This document shows positions 11,317 through 24,000 of a DNA stretch of 64,000 bases, piece after piece. This DNA comes from Phoronis australis. Taxonomy: Eukaryota; Phoronida; Phoronidae. The stretch spans positions 165,780 through 229,779 of the forward strand of contig NMRA01000226.1 in assembly GCA_002633005.1 (NCBI GenBank). Reading direction: 5' to 3'. Below the pieces are notes generated by a model that had not been told where the DNA came from, did no database searches, and worked only from the letters and a program-made list of their open reading frames with translations. The stretch's first letter is position 1. Each line of letters opens with the position of its first letter. The position numbers and the translations under genes are program-made.

Positions 11317-11523
11317 CCTTGCGCCAGCCTTTCGTGTTGGCCACAGAAGGGCTGCTGAATATTCATGTAGCGCCCTCATTGGCCATCACCGGCATATGGG
11401 CCGGGACAGCCAACGTCAGCAGTCTCCAAGACGAATAGCAGTCGTCTCTCGATGCCGACAGAGGGCGCGTGTGGCAGAAGGCCAGCGCAGCAGTGTGACA
11501 GGTCAAATAAGGTCTCGCTACAG
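11317..11523. mobile_element. MITE copy related to the 6.4-kb fold-back element
   Basis: The stretch from TGCGCCAGCC through 'cagaagggctgctgaatattcatgtagcg' to CCAGCGCAGCAG matches the nested piece at about 6450-6574, with an extra segment of about 37 nt. It then continues into the outer terminus (GGTCAAATAAGGTCTCGCTACA). The left outer terminus is missing, so this is a truncated relative. Confidence 0.65.
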
Positions 11524-14500
11524 CTAGCGGTACTTTCTTTACAATGGTGGTCCTTATTACAGTCAAATTGTTTGTTCTCTGGCGTTTGCACAGAGCTAAA
11601 GCCTGCAATATGGAGAGCAGTTTTAAGTTAAATTGGTACATTTTAAATTTTACAAAAAGTCTAAAAAGTTGATATGCGTTGATCTTGACGAAGGGCCAAT
11701 TCCCAAATTAACGTTGGTTTTAAATATGTTTCATACGTGTTTTCATTACTTTATTTTAATACTCCTATCTGCTTTTTTTTTCTTACCGGTTAGGGTTGCT
11801 ATCTTTTTATTTTGTGTTTAATCGAAACACCAAAACAACTTAGAAAGTCAGTTAATTGTGAACCCATCTCTACAGTAAGTTTTCCAGATTATAGGTACAT
11901 CAAACATGTCACAGCAAACAAAGCTACACGTGTCATTAGTTCAATTTTAATTTTTATGAGAACTAAAATAATAAAATATATACAAATGTGCAAGTATGGT
12001 GATAGCCAAACTGAAGACTGTATATTTGTATTATCTACAGGTCAGTGTCATGGGTCGGTACAAAGAAAGAGGTCCTTTCCAAAAGTCAAAGTTTGCATGT
12101 GATAAACTTGATTAGGATATTGTCAAATTGTAATTTTTGATTCTGTGAGTAAACAACGACAAATATTCAAAAGGTCTAGGGAACTTACCTGAGTCCCTAT
12201 TTCATTGGAATGACAATACTCCCCATCTGGCTACGTGTGGGTGCAAGCTTTTACCACCATCAAATAGAGTGCCACCTCATTGACTAATTTCTTTTTTCAC
12301 TATTCTTCAATCAACTAGTCTTCCACATAGGTCTGTGTACTGTTACCAACAAAAAGCTGGAATATTGGTTTTGGTTTAAGATTTGGTGTTTTATTATCAG
12401 CAAACTGTATTTCTGAGCATGCAACTTATCCTTCAAATGAACTTTGTTTACTAAAAAGTGAGCTTGTGGGAGTGTCACGAGCGTACCGTTTTGCGGCATG
12501 CATCCCATCTGTGATGAACAGATCTACCTGTGCTATGTGGAATTTTGGGATCTATAGAAACTTTACATGCAGGTGTTACTTAGCTGTAGTAACCTTACAT
12601 GCAAACAGTCAGAAAGTAGTACTACTCATATGTTGTGATTTTGCTTGCAGTTTTCGTGTAAAGCAGTTTTCAAATAAAATGTAAATGTGATACTTCACAG
12701 TTGTTTCAAAACATACTTGGATTGGTATAATTGTCAACAGGTTCACTTTTCATTCACAGGAATTCGCAATCCAAATTAAAGAAGTCATCAAACAATGACT
12801 TTCAAAAACACAATTCCTTGATCTGTTTCCGCTCCCACTAGAAGAAACCCTCAAAGACTGTTCTTGTTTCCAAAGTGGTATACAAGTTAAAACGTGGTCA
12901 ATAAGTAATTTGACATCTTTTTTCATATCACTCAATGACAAATGGATCTGTTGATGAAATGACGTGGGGAGTAAGACATTTGTCTGGAACACGTTGATAT
13001 TTCCGCTTTTACTACCGACTCTGCGTTAACCGACTTTGTATGTGTTTGTTAACGTCCTTTATTGTGGTTGATTTAAGCTTTGCAACTAGTCCTCAGGTAA
13101 CATACGTCTTGATTTGCAACATGTAGGCAAAGTTGTGTTACATGAGATAACTACCTTCTCAAGCCTGTCTGTAGTTGCTAGGTTACGTGTCTTATCATAC
13201 AACTAGTTGTCTAAGTCGTTGACTATTACTTCTGGTACTACCGTAAGTACTATGTAGCATATTGGTCAGACCTAATCCTGGACTTAAAAACTAGTCAGTG
13301 GGACTGCAAAACCAAATGGGCAGTGATAAAAAGGTGTTATTAGGACCTCAGACGGGTTGGCCGGTACGTCAAAACCAGACAGCCGCACCCAAAAAATTGG
13401 TTCGCCGGACCTAAAAGGTGTTGGCCGGTGCTAAAACACAATGGCCGATCAAGTCACCGATTTTGAACAAAACAAATAGGTATGCAAAGTAAACAATTAC
13501 ATGTCACTTGAATCCTGACGATTGACATTTTACTGAATAACGGTCGGGATTTTTGACACAAGATGTTACGGGCTATTTTGTTCAACGTCTTGGCCATTAT
13601 CAGTTTGTCTTCGTTTTGTAGTCACACATGCTTGAAAACAAAAATGACTTTTGTCTGCTTATGCGTCTTTTACCGTTATTCATGTGTCATGAATTTGACG
13701 ATGTTAAACAATTAATTTTATCAACATAATTTGCCGATAAAATGTTGGTGCCTCATGGCTTTCTATAACGGTCGTGACGTGGCAAAATTGACAGAATTCA
13801 CTTACCTATTGGTTCAATGCTATTGTTTACATCCAGCAGCCAAAATTGGTAGCTCAAAATAGATCGCAGGTGCTGACACACAATTTATCTGTTGTCTGGC
13901 TTGGTGAAGTGGTGTACTTCGAAAAATGTTCAATTTTAGACAGCGATAACGGTCAAGATTGCTTGACGGAATTCACCGAGGTGCTTTTGTATGAAACATT
14001 TGTTAAACTAAATCAATGCGCTTCAAGTAAATGAGTCCTGGAATTTTGGGTGTTGCTTGAAGTTGCTTTTGACAACCAGTTTGAAATCACTGGTCATCAG
14101 CAATATGGGAAATTGTCCATCTGAAGTTCGTCCTCAGGTTTGACGGAACGCGTAACGCCCGTTATCGCATTTATAAATATTAAGTTGGCTAATTATACGG
14201 TATTCTGGAAAGATCTGCAATGAATTTTAGCTATTTTATTCACTGTTATAAAGATTTTAAAATAACAAGAATTGCAGCCTTATGTAAGGATTTTAAGTTC
14301 ATTCGAAAATGGTCGGTTACGAATGTCACTTCCGACTCCGAAAATTTGCTTGATTTTGAGATCAAACTGAATTGTGTAAAAACTTTGAAAGATTACCTAA
14401 TGAAACTATTTCTGTTATCTGTTCATTACGTAACTTTATGATAAAACTGTTCACCGCTTAATAAGCCACGGGCATAAATTAACATGTTTTTGACATCACT

Positions 14501-14928
14501 GTGAGTGTATGCCTTAGCGTGAATTAACCCATATGCTGCGCCCTGTGGTGACCTTTTTATTATTTTTAACTTATTTTTTTTCGCCAGCCTCCCAATCTGC
14601 CAGCCATAAGAAATATTTTGAAATGTAATGCAGGCGTGATCCTACTGAAGAGAATGTGGTTGATATTTCAGCTCAGTTTTGGGGAATACATACTAACATA
14701 ATGTCTAGGTTATTTGTAAAATGTGCTGTATGCGCTGCACATGACTAATTTCGTGGTTAAAGGCAGCTTATAGTATAAATTTAAACCAAATTCGCAATAT
14801 CGACTCTCTATGCTGTGACGGTAAGTTAGTCTAAAAATGATAGTTTGTTTGGCTGTAATCAGTTAACAGTTTAAGGTAGAACATGGCACTTGTAAGATTT
14901 AGCTACCTTAAGTTTGTTTTGTTTTCAG
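11524..14928. other. Upstream region of the receptor gene
   Basis: AT-rich sequence with no supported coding exon. A non-coding first exon and promoter of the receptor gene should lie here, since the exon at 14929 begins at an acceptor, but I could not place them. Motifs resembling GGCCGG(A)CCTAAAA recur around 13360-13440 without clear periodicity. Confidence 0.4.
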
Positions 14929-15055
14929 GTTCGTGCCAGCTTGGTATTCACTCCAATAGAGATGTACAGGTTGTCGCTGTGTTGTCTTGCCTGTATTCTG
15001 TCTGCAATGGATTGTAGCTCCAGGTGTCTTCTCCAGATCCGTGACGTGACAGGAA
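14929..15055 (+). CDS. Receptor exon 1 (coding): 5'UTR end, start codon, signal peptide
   Basis: A strong acceptor (TTTGTTTTGTTTTCAG) precedes 33 nt of leader and ATG at 14962. The encoded N-terminus, MYRLSLCCLACILSA, is a plausible secretion signal. The donor chosen is GGAA|GTTAGT (ends 15055, phase 1), which fits the phase-1 Ig exon. An alternative donor, CCAG|GTGTCT (ends 15023), looks reasonable but leaves phase 2 and would need a further exon. A competing start exists at 16365. Confidence 0.55.
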
Positions 15056-18000
15056 GTTAGTGTAACATTCTGACCTTATGCGAATGTTCACAAAGTTATG
15101 CAGTGTGTTCCAAGTTTGAGTGGTCCTTGACAACGATTCATGGTGCCGTGGTCAATGACGTCACGAGGGTTGCATTTTATAATTGCACAGCCATATGTAC
15201 TTCCAGTTCTAAATTCTGAAACTTGACGCAAAAGCAGAAAGTTTTCGTGGGCATTTTACAGGTTAAAAACTTCAACACATACAAGAAATTTAATTTGTGC
15301 TTCTACAAGCAAAATTTTAAAACTTAGGGCAGTTTACCCCTTTAGCCTGTGCTAAACTCAAACTTTAGAATTTGGCTGCGAAAATTGCTGGCTTGATTTA
15401 CATTCGCAGGTTTGTCCCAGAAGCCAAACCTGCACCTACGGAAAGGAAAAATACCCGATGTACTTTGCTGCAAAGATCTGTTGCACTAGGCTTCAGGATC
15501 ATTGTACTTATTTGACGATTTACTTGAATTACATGTGAATTAACCATGCGGAAGAAACAATTCAGGGACATCACTAAACCAGATAGAAATTGTGAGCTTT
15601 TGCTAGAAGTCAATGGCAAGATACAGGTCCACAGCGGAACAAGTGGGATCAGATGGCGTTAGGGTCAGGTATTAGAATCTGCAAAATTAATCAGTATGAC
15701 ATCCGTATCGATACTGCCAATTCAATGCCAATCTTTTGATACTATGATACCACCAAGTACTCAGTTTAACTCCTACGTTTTTGATACCGAAACGCTTCAA
15801 AAAATCATTTTCCCGTTTGCATTGATCCTACCATTGGTCTTACTTAATATGGAAAGGAACTAATCACCAGGAGACTGACTGATCTGCAAGGCACCAGACG
15901 GCTTTGTGGCGACCTGGTAAAAATACCATGTTGCCACGAAGCTGTCGTGCCAAATTTGATCGAACTCTCGAAATGCTACAGAAAGTTAAGAGACAGATGT
16001 CGGAACTGTTGAATAGAAGTCGGAAAGGCCCAAATGTATTGTCTGCCTCAGGAGGTGAACGCAATATGTTAGACCTGAAAGGTGGTGTAGTGGGAAATTA
16101 GTCACCTTGCACACAAGACACCCACAATTTTCCTCTGGAACAAGAAACCTGTCCGAGCTGTCTCGTGCAGACATTTTCTGTGTTTGCCAGCTTTTCACTT
16201 TTAAGATGTTTCATTTTCAGCTCTTGCCAATCAAAGTTTGACAACGTCAGTTTCGGTTTGACGATCTGAGAATTTCGCCAGGTCTAATTTGGCGAGTTCG
16301 CATTTAATGGTTGTGTCGAGCACTGCTATGCGTTTAGTTTAAAATCTTTCTGGTATGCGGGGTCATGTCACTGGATTTTTTCTTTATTTTACCATTCATA
16401 TCATTTGTGTTATGCATTCCAGGAATCGATCCAACAAATGCGTATTTGGTCTACGGATCTAATGTCAACTTGACATGTGACAAACATTGCTACACTGGTG
16501 CTGGCAACTCTAGCTTGATGGGGTTCAAGTTTTGGCACCACGGTGTGTTAAAATGGGTCTACTATCCTGGTGACCCTCAACTTACTATAGTGAATGAGAC
16601 GGCCATCACACTGGAGCTCACCAATGTCACCTTGGCCTCCAAGGGGAACTATTCCTGCTTCATGTTATCTTCAGTAACTAACAACACCACACCTCTGCAG
16701 TCCTTGGTTATCAACAATATCGGATGTAGGTTGCTTGCTTTGTTTTGTATGTTTTTACGTGTTCAGTAAAGGTCTTATGCTGCACTCATGAGGTCAAGCC
16801 AAATTAACAAGCCTATAGATTCGAATTAGAATTAGAATAAATCAACTTAATGGCAAAGATCTTCTTATTGAGCCAATCAATGAACTTCATTTGGTCCGTG
16901 ATTCTATCACGTGTAATTAGGACCAATATTTACCTCATTTTATTGAAGAATCAAATCAAATGGTTTGACCCCAAAACATGAACCAGAACAATGGTTTTGT
17001 AGATGGCTTTGCTTGTGGATCTAGGGTTACTCTGTAGCAGTTGATGACAGTTTCATGTTACGTTACTTTGAAGCGTGTCCTGTTCTCTCCTATTTTGCAC
17101 ACTGTGTATTGGACAAGTGGAAATTTCATTTGGTTTCTCGAAAAAATGAAGATTAGAAATCTCAAGTCATTACCTTGTTATGCGCCCACATATTTATATG
17201 TGGACGCATTATGGCGTCATCTCCGTCCTTCCGTTCGGGCAGCGTCCGTTCGGCATCTGCTGCTCTATCTCCAAAACCCTTTGACTTACGTTCATGAAAT
17301 TTGGCACATATGTTTCATTTATGAATGGGACGCCATGAGCAAAATTTCAAACGGATCTGACTACAGGTGTGCCCCCTAGTGGCAATTTTATTTTTTTACG
17401 CTTACCTTTGTATCTTCAAAAGTCCTGAATGGATTTTCATGAAATTTGTCGTGTAGGCACCTATTAGTGAGATGACGCTATCCTCTTGTTTTCGGATGGA
17501 TTCGACGTAGTTTGTGCCACGTAGTGGCCAGTTTTACTGTTTTCGAGTCTGTTTTTTGTGTCCACCCATCTATCAACCAAACCGCTCAAAGGATGATTGT
17601 GAAAATTGGCATGTATGTGCTTACTAAGAAGAGAACGGTTGACGATGATTTTCCGATGATTTTGACTACTGTGGCGCCTCCTAGTCACAGTTTTGTTTTT
17701 GTTGCGCCTATGGTTGTATCTCCTAAACCGTTCGCAGGATCTTTACTTAACTAACAAGTGTATTAATTTTATATGATGTTGACTACGGATGACGACGACT
17801 TTCAAAAAAGTCTGTCGTCAATGACCCGCACACGCACTCACTCTCATACGCAGACGAACTTCAAAACAAACGTCACGTGACAACAACGTGTGTTCATCCA
17901 GAGTTTTTTCTTGTGTTGTGGGGTACAATGTAGCGCAGATTCGGACTTAATAGCAATTAATCTAGACTCCACATGAACTTTAAAAATTGTAAAACATAAC

Positions 18001-21000
18001 GAAGATTTCATGTAATTTGTTGAGTCGAAACTATATTTTTATTCAGGAATTCAAGTTTTCCTATTGACGATCGTGATTTAGGGACGTATCAGTTGGCAAG
18101 TTTTCGCCCTGGGATTTCAGCACAATTTTTTTGAAAAATTATCGTAATTTAACAACGGAGTTTGATAGCAGTACACCTCAATTTTGTAGAAAGACTGTCA
18201 TAGGCTACAAATACGTCACAGAGCTTAAATTTGATGAATCCTAGCTTCCGATTTTACCCGTTTCGGAAACTCGGTTTCAAAACGTCCCCTCCCGGTGAAA
18301 CGAATTTTTCTAAGCGTTTATTAGAGCCAATACAGTATACAGCTTTCCACCTATGACATTATTCTTTGTTGCATTAGTTAACTCAGGTCTTGGCTAATTA
18401 TCATTTTATGGCATGGTCATCCATTCAGCCAAAAGTAGTTCCATAGGTGGCTTATCAGCCAATTATTCACGCATGCTGACTCACAATAGAAGCCTGATAA
18501 GAGTGAAGGTGGATAAATGCAGTGTTCCTACAGTTTCTTGTAGTGGATGTGTTCACCACATGATGTAGTTAAGTTTCCAGTATTGGCTGAAAGGTAATAG
18601 GCCTTAAAGGTTGAAAAATGAAAATTTCGGCTATTATTTTCGTGCAAAATTACTGAAATATGCCTGCAGTACGTTTTGATTAAACACAGTCAAGATCTTT
18701 TTAATACAATTTGGCTTTGAGTGATGCTTGTGTTGTGAAAAAATGTTTCTTACTATCTGTCTGATTAAACCATTTTAATGTTGAACATTGTAACAGTCAG
18801 TTGTGGCCTAAAGAATTGTTGTCCCATTTATTTTGTATCTCTGTATTGATTGATTGATATCTACGTAAATCGCTTCATCTCTCGTCCAAACTATCAATAA
18901 ACACCATGCCATCTGCTGGAAGAATACCTAGCATGCACACTTCTCACTTTGTCAATAATTTCCTTATAATTATTTCTTTACAAACACTGATACAATTATG
19001 ACAGGTACCTTGGATTGGCAGCGTTTACCTATTTTTTGCAGTTTTGCATTGATTAAGTGTGTAAAAAGGTATGCGGTCAATTCCAGTGTCTTTAAAAGCT
19101 CTGCATTTGACCTCTGAATGCACTGACCGGACACTTTTAAGTGCCCCTTGTTAAAATTTGTCAGTTACTTTATTGTGCATATTAATTACTGTGTTGCCAT
19201 TGGGATGCCGTATTCGTCATTTTCAGTTCCTTTTGGAGCTTGTTGTCTCAGTAAGGGCATGTGGCCTGATTTTTGTTTTTAAAAAGATGCCTACAAGATC
19301 GATTATTGCAAGAGTGGGGTTCCTGTATTTGAAAATTGGTACACAATCGACAACAATTTGGCGTTTGCTACCAATATTGTTTCAATTCTGATATCAAACT
19401 CTCCGTGAGTTTGATGTTGATAAGTTGTGATTGTGTTTGTGGCAACAAATAAGTGTCAGAATATTTGTGAGTTGAACAGTCTTGTTTCCTCTCTACTAAG
19501 ATGTCTCCAATTTGAAAAAAGCCCTTCCAATTTCCTTGGAAGCATGAAAGGAGATTTGTGTTTTTGCATGGTCTGTCCTTTTCTACTCGGTGATCAGTTT
19601 TCCTCTTTGCTATGTTGCGATATTCTTAATCATTACAGTACCCCCTGGGAGGGCTAAAATAAGGTGTGTGGTTATGAACTACTTGGACATGTTGTGCACT
19701 GCAAAGATGACCGACACGTTCCTCGCTAATAATGTCACCATGTACTACAAAGTCATTGCACAGTAAGGTTCTGATTCATCATCTTTACACATAGTTACAC
19801 TGGTTGTTCATTACCTTTACAAACCCAATATGGCAGTGTGCCATGCTGCTCTAACAGTTACATATTCTGTAACAAATTACAAATCTTGCAATCGGTCTCG
19901 ATTTATTTCTGCTATACTTGAGTTTAACTTAAGTTGCCTGTGTGGTGGGCTATTTTAATTTCTATTTTTTTACAGTTGTGTTACCATGGTGATGCTTTCT
20001 TTGACTTTCAGTTCTATTTGGAGCTTGTCCTCACGGTAAGAGCCTCTCGCCTGCTGCCTCCAAGCACCCCGTCTCTTGTCAGCCTTGTGTTATCAGTGAT
20101 TTACAATTTTTTTACGACTTAAGCAGTCAAGTTCTCGGCTAAGTCTGGCCCACTGCCTTGCGTTTAATCATTGAAATCTAATTTCAGACAAAATATGGCA
20201 GAGAAGTGAATTTTTGTTCCGTGAGAGAAGTGTAGCATGTTCAAGGTGTGCACCATAGCTGTCACCAGATAATATTCTGTATAATTGTTGCCCTTGAAAT
20301 ATGAAACTGGTGAGATGTTATTGTAGCCTGTACCTGGTCTAGAAACTGATAATTCGAGTCCCTAGCCTGACAAGTGATCATTATCCTTGCTATGTTAATA
20401 ACTGCGCAACTAATGCTGTTGGTCGTAAACCTTTGCTTGCATGATTGATGATCGCATCTGCCAAATTTTAAGAAATTCACTCTCAAGCAGTCTGGTTTTG
20501 TTGCATTCAGCTTGTCACGCATCCCTTCATTTGAATACTCTGAATGTTACCGTGGTAACAGTTACGGATCACATATCTTTTACCTACTGGAGACATAATT
20601 ATCGAGCTTAGGACAACTTTCTGGAATGACTGCATCCACATGTTAAGTTTGTATGGGATATTTCCTACATCCCCAATTGGGTGAACTGTTTTCCCATGAT
20701 GCCAGCTTTATGAATCATTTCCCCTTTGCCCCTGTTAAATGAATTACTTCGATCCCTGACCCCAGTTATGTGAATACCGGTAATTTCCTTTTTCCTAATC
20801 CGAGAATTATTTACCCTGATTTGCATGTCATGAAACAAGTGTTATTTAGACTGTATTGGTCGTGTTCCATATTTTGATGATTCATGTTTCAAAACAGTGT
20901 GTGACCGAAGAACTTTTGTCATTGGGGTTCATTTATTTTGTAACTGTATCATTTTCACACACGTCGGATGTTATTTCTTTTTCAATGAGTTTCCACTACC

Positions 21001-24000
21001 TTCATTGGAATTTTTAAATAGGCCATTCATAAACTGAAATTTGCATCGTCAGAAGTGTCAGATTTGGGATAATAAACCAGGCTAGTTTTTGAAAAATTGA
21101 GACGTGTTTACCTCACGACTCATCCCAACAGTTGGTTTTAGTATTCATTTCCTGTGAAACTTGGGAAAGATAGTATTACGTGGAGGTTCAACCTTACTTC
21201 ATTGTTGAGGAATTCTCTCATTACCTTGTTAAGCATTTACCGAATAATTCTTGTCATTCAAAACCTAGATTAGGCTACATTAGTTATCAAGAATGGATAT
21301 TCTTAAATAAATTTTTAAAGATTCGTTGTACACCAGCCTGTAAAAATACATAGTGTACACTTAGCCTAGTGATTGCATTTTTCCCAAAAATCATGATTTT
21401 TTCATCCAATTTGCAAATTCGTATTTCCTTTATTTGAATAGCTTCAAATTTGTGTTTGGTGTTTTAGCCTGCGAGCACGACGGTAATAATCAAAACTTTC
21501 ATTTTTTTGAGAAATGAACTAATAGCAGTCTGTAGGACTCTAGAAAAAAGTTGAAATTTAGCGAAGTTCGCAACTTGGTTTCTCAGGCATGGCTTATCAA
21601 CTTCACGTGAATCTTGTAGGTACTATGCTTTATACTTGCAGTGTTCTCCAAAACTCTGTTAGGAATCATTTTAGTGATTTCCTCCTAATTGCATGAAAAT
21701 CTATCAAAATAGAACTTTTATTAAATACAACCTTCCTGGAAAAGTCAAAATTCGCTTAAAACAAAATGATATTTTTAGTGGTTTTCCTTCCAAAACTGCT
21801 ATAATTAACTCCGTTTTATCACAACTACACTGCCAGTAACTCCACTTACCTTTCCGTTGGCTAACAGCATTGAAAATTCCTATGCATGTTCATGGATTCC
21901 ATTTAAATGATGGAAATATAGAAGAATTTTTAAGGATCGTTTTTGGAACTCAAGAAATTGTACCTGACATAAAACGTGTACAGCCGTTCTGTCCATATCT
22001 CAGAGACTTGTTTCACCAATGAGTGCGCCCTCTAACGTTGAAGAATAAAACCATGCATAAAACAATAACAACAGACTTGGAGATTCACTAGTGTCGGGGA
22101 GAATGCCAGCAACAATCCAAAATACTCCGCAGGTAGATCGAGTCTTGGGACTTCTATATTGCTATTGGTGTTTCTGTTAGATCTCTGATTTAAACACCAG
22201 GCGTAGTATTTGAGCCATAATCTCAAACTAATTTGTTTGAGATTAATAAACATCACCTGCCAGCTCCAATGCAGAATAACACTGGACGGATTAGTGTTAT
22301 TGTCTGTCAGATTTTTCTTATCTAGTAGGTAATGAAAGGCGCAGGGGTGAAGAATATCTCATTGAGTCTCGCGTGACCTCTTGGGATTACTCCAGCCGAA
22401 GTGGAGTTGTGCAGCTCTGCACTTTAATCCACCTATTTTGAGAGGAGTTGCAATATAATGGCAAATTAAAAAGCAGAAGTTCTGTTTTCCCGTGGAACAG
22501 AACTCCGCAAAAAAGATCTGCGGTGTTGATGGCAAAGGGACGTACATATTAACCAGATTGCTAGCTAAAATAGTCTTAAGAATAAATGGTTTTATGAAGT
22601 AAATTTTTGTGTATGGTCAAAGTAGATGAATCTTGATATTCTCTGGCATGTGGAGATAAGTAATTCTCTTGCTCAAGAACTGCACTTGGTAGCTGTTTTG
22701 GATGTTTTGAACACTGATTTGTACAGGCCTAATTGTCAACAGGTGGCAGGTTGTTTCCTGTAATCTTTTGGCCTTGAGGTAGTACTTCGTATGTAGGAGG
22801 ACGTCCATGGCTATGATTCACGGTAGGCATTTTGCTTTTAATAAAGATGACCTGGAGTACCAGCTTTCTTGTTCAGTTTAGTTAGAATCTTGGCGTGATC
22901 ACTGCATACAGTATGTTCAGAGGCACTTAGGTGTTCCCTTTTTCAGTGGATATTTTGTGTTCTTTGATTGGTGCTCAGGTTTCACTCGATTTCACTATTG
23001 TTGGTATGGGATGGATCTCCTGCTTGCGAGATCTCAGGTACATCTGCACACAGGATTGGCGAATGGAGTAGAGTCCTTGGAGTCAACTAGCTAACGGTTG
23101 ATTGGTTTTATCAAGGTGTTGATGTCAAATGACTTCCAAAATATGGCTTGCCTGTGAAATTGCTGCTCGAAGTCCTGATGTTAATATTTAGCGTATACGA
23201 TGACACACGGAAATTGACAAACTTGGTATGGGTGTATTTTGGAAATTAGTTTTTGTCTCGAAGTGTAGCCATCAGTACTGCAAGTGGATTAATCAGTAGT
23301 TTGACATACAGCTAGCTGGCTGGCTAGCAGTAACCCATTTGGTAATATAATCAAGATTAAACGTGGCACATATTGGTGATTGTGTGGGTAGAAAATGCTG
23401 TGTCACAATATCACTGGAAGGTATCGCGCTTAATTTTGATGATGTCACTGAATGGGTTATCAACTGCCGATAGATCAGCAAAAAACTAAGTAAACTTTAA
23501 TGTCCGTTAAATTTTGAAATTAAAAAAATGATTGAAGGCCATGTCAAACGGGCACCACAGAGCAATTTCTACATGTCTTGTGAATGGATGATTTTATGGT
23601 AAGTTAAGTTAGGATCGTTTAAAGTCCACTCTGTAACTGAATAGAACGGTTGCATGTTGCATTAAATTTTGAAATTTTTTGGATTAAGCTTCATTTGTAC
23701 CTGGCAAAATTGATTTTTTGTCACAATTGAAGTTCATTTTTTGATTTGTTTGCAAACTAGAGGTCATTTTTCATGCCTGATCATCATCCGATTTTTCTTG
23801 CAATTTTTTTGTTATAACTCGAGGTTCTCCAGATTTTCAGTAGACTGATTGTCAGCCTTCATTTTCTTATCAATTTGCCCTCGGTTTACGGACATTTGTT
23901 TCTTTAGATTATTAATCTCGTCACCGATGTTAAAGATCTTGATTAGTAACGTAATAACAGGCTGACATCTAATACAACAAGTTTATTTGTCTCTTACATT

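Noticed and set aside
15904-16101. Plus-strand frame with an amphipathic stretch between receptor exons 1 and 2
   Set aside because: No good acceptor precedes it and including it is not needed for a continuous frame; weak evidence only.
17512-17754. Recurrent frames with similar peptides at 17.5, 34.5 and 47.4 kb
   Set aside because: They reflect shared repeat DNA, with stops and shifts differing between copies, so no protein is supported.
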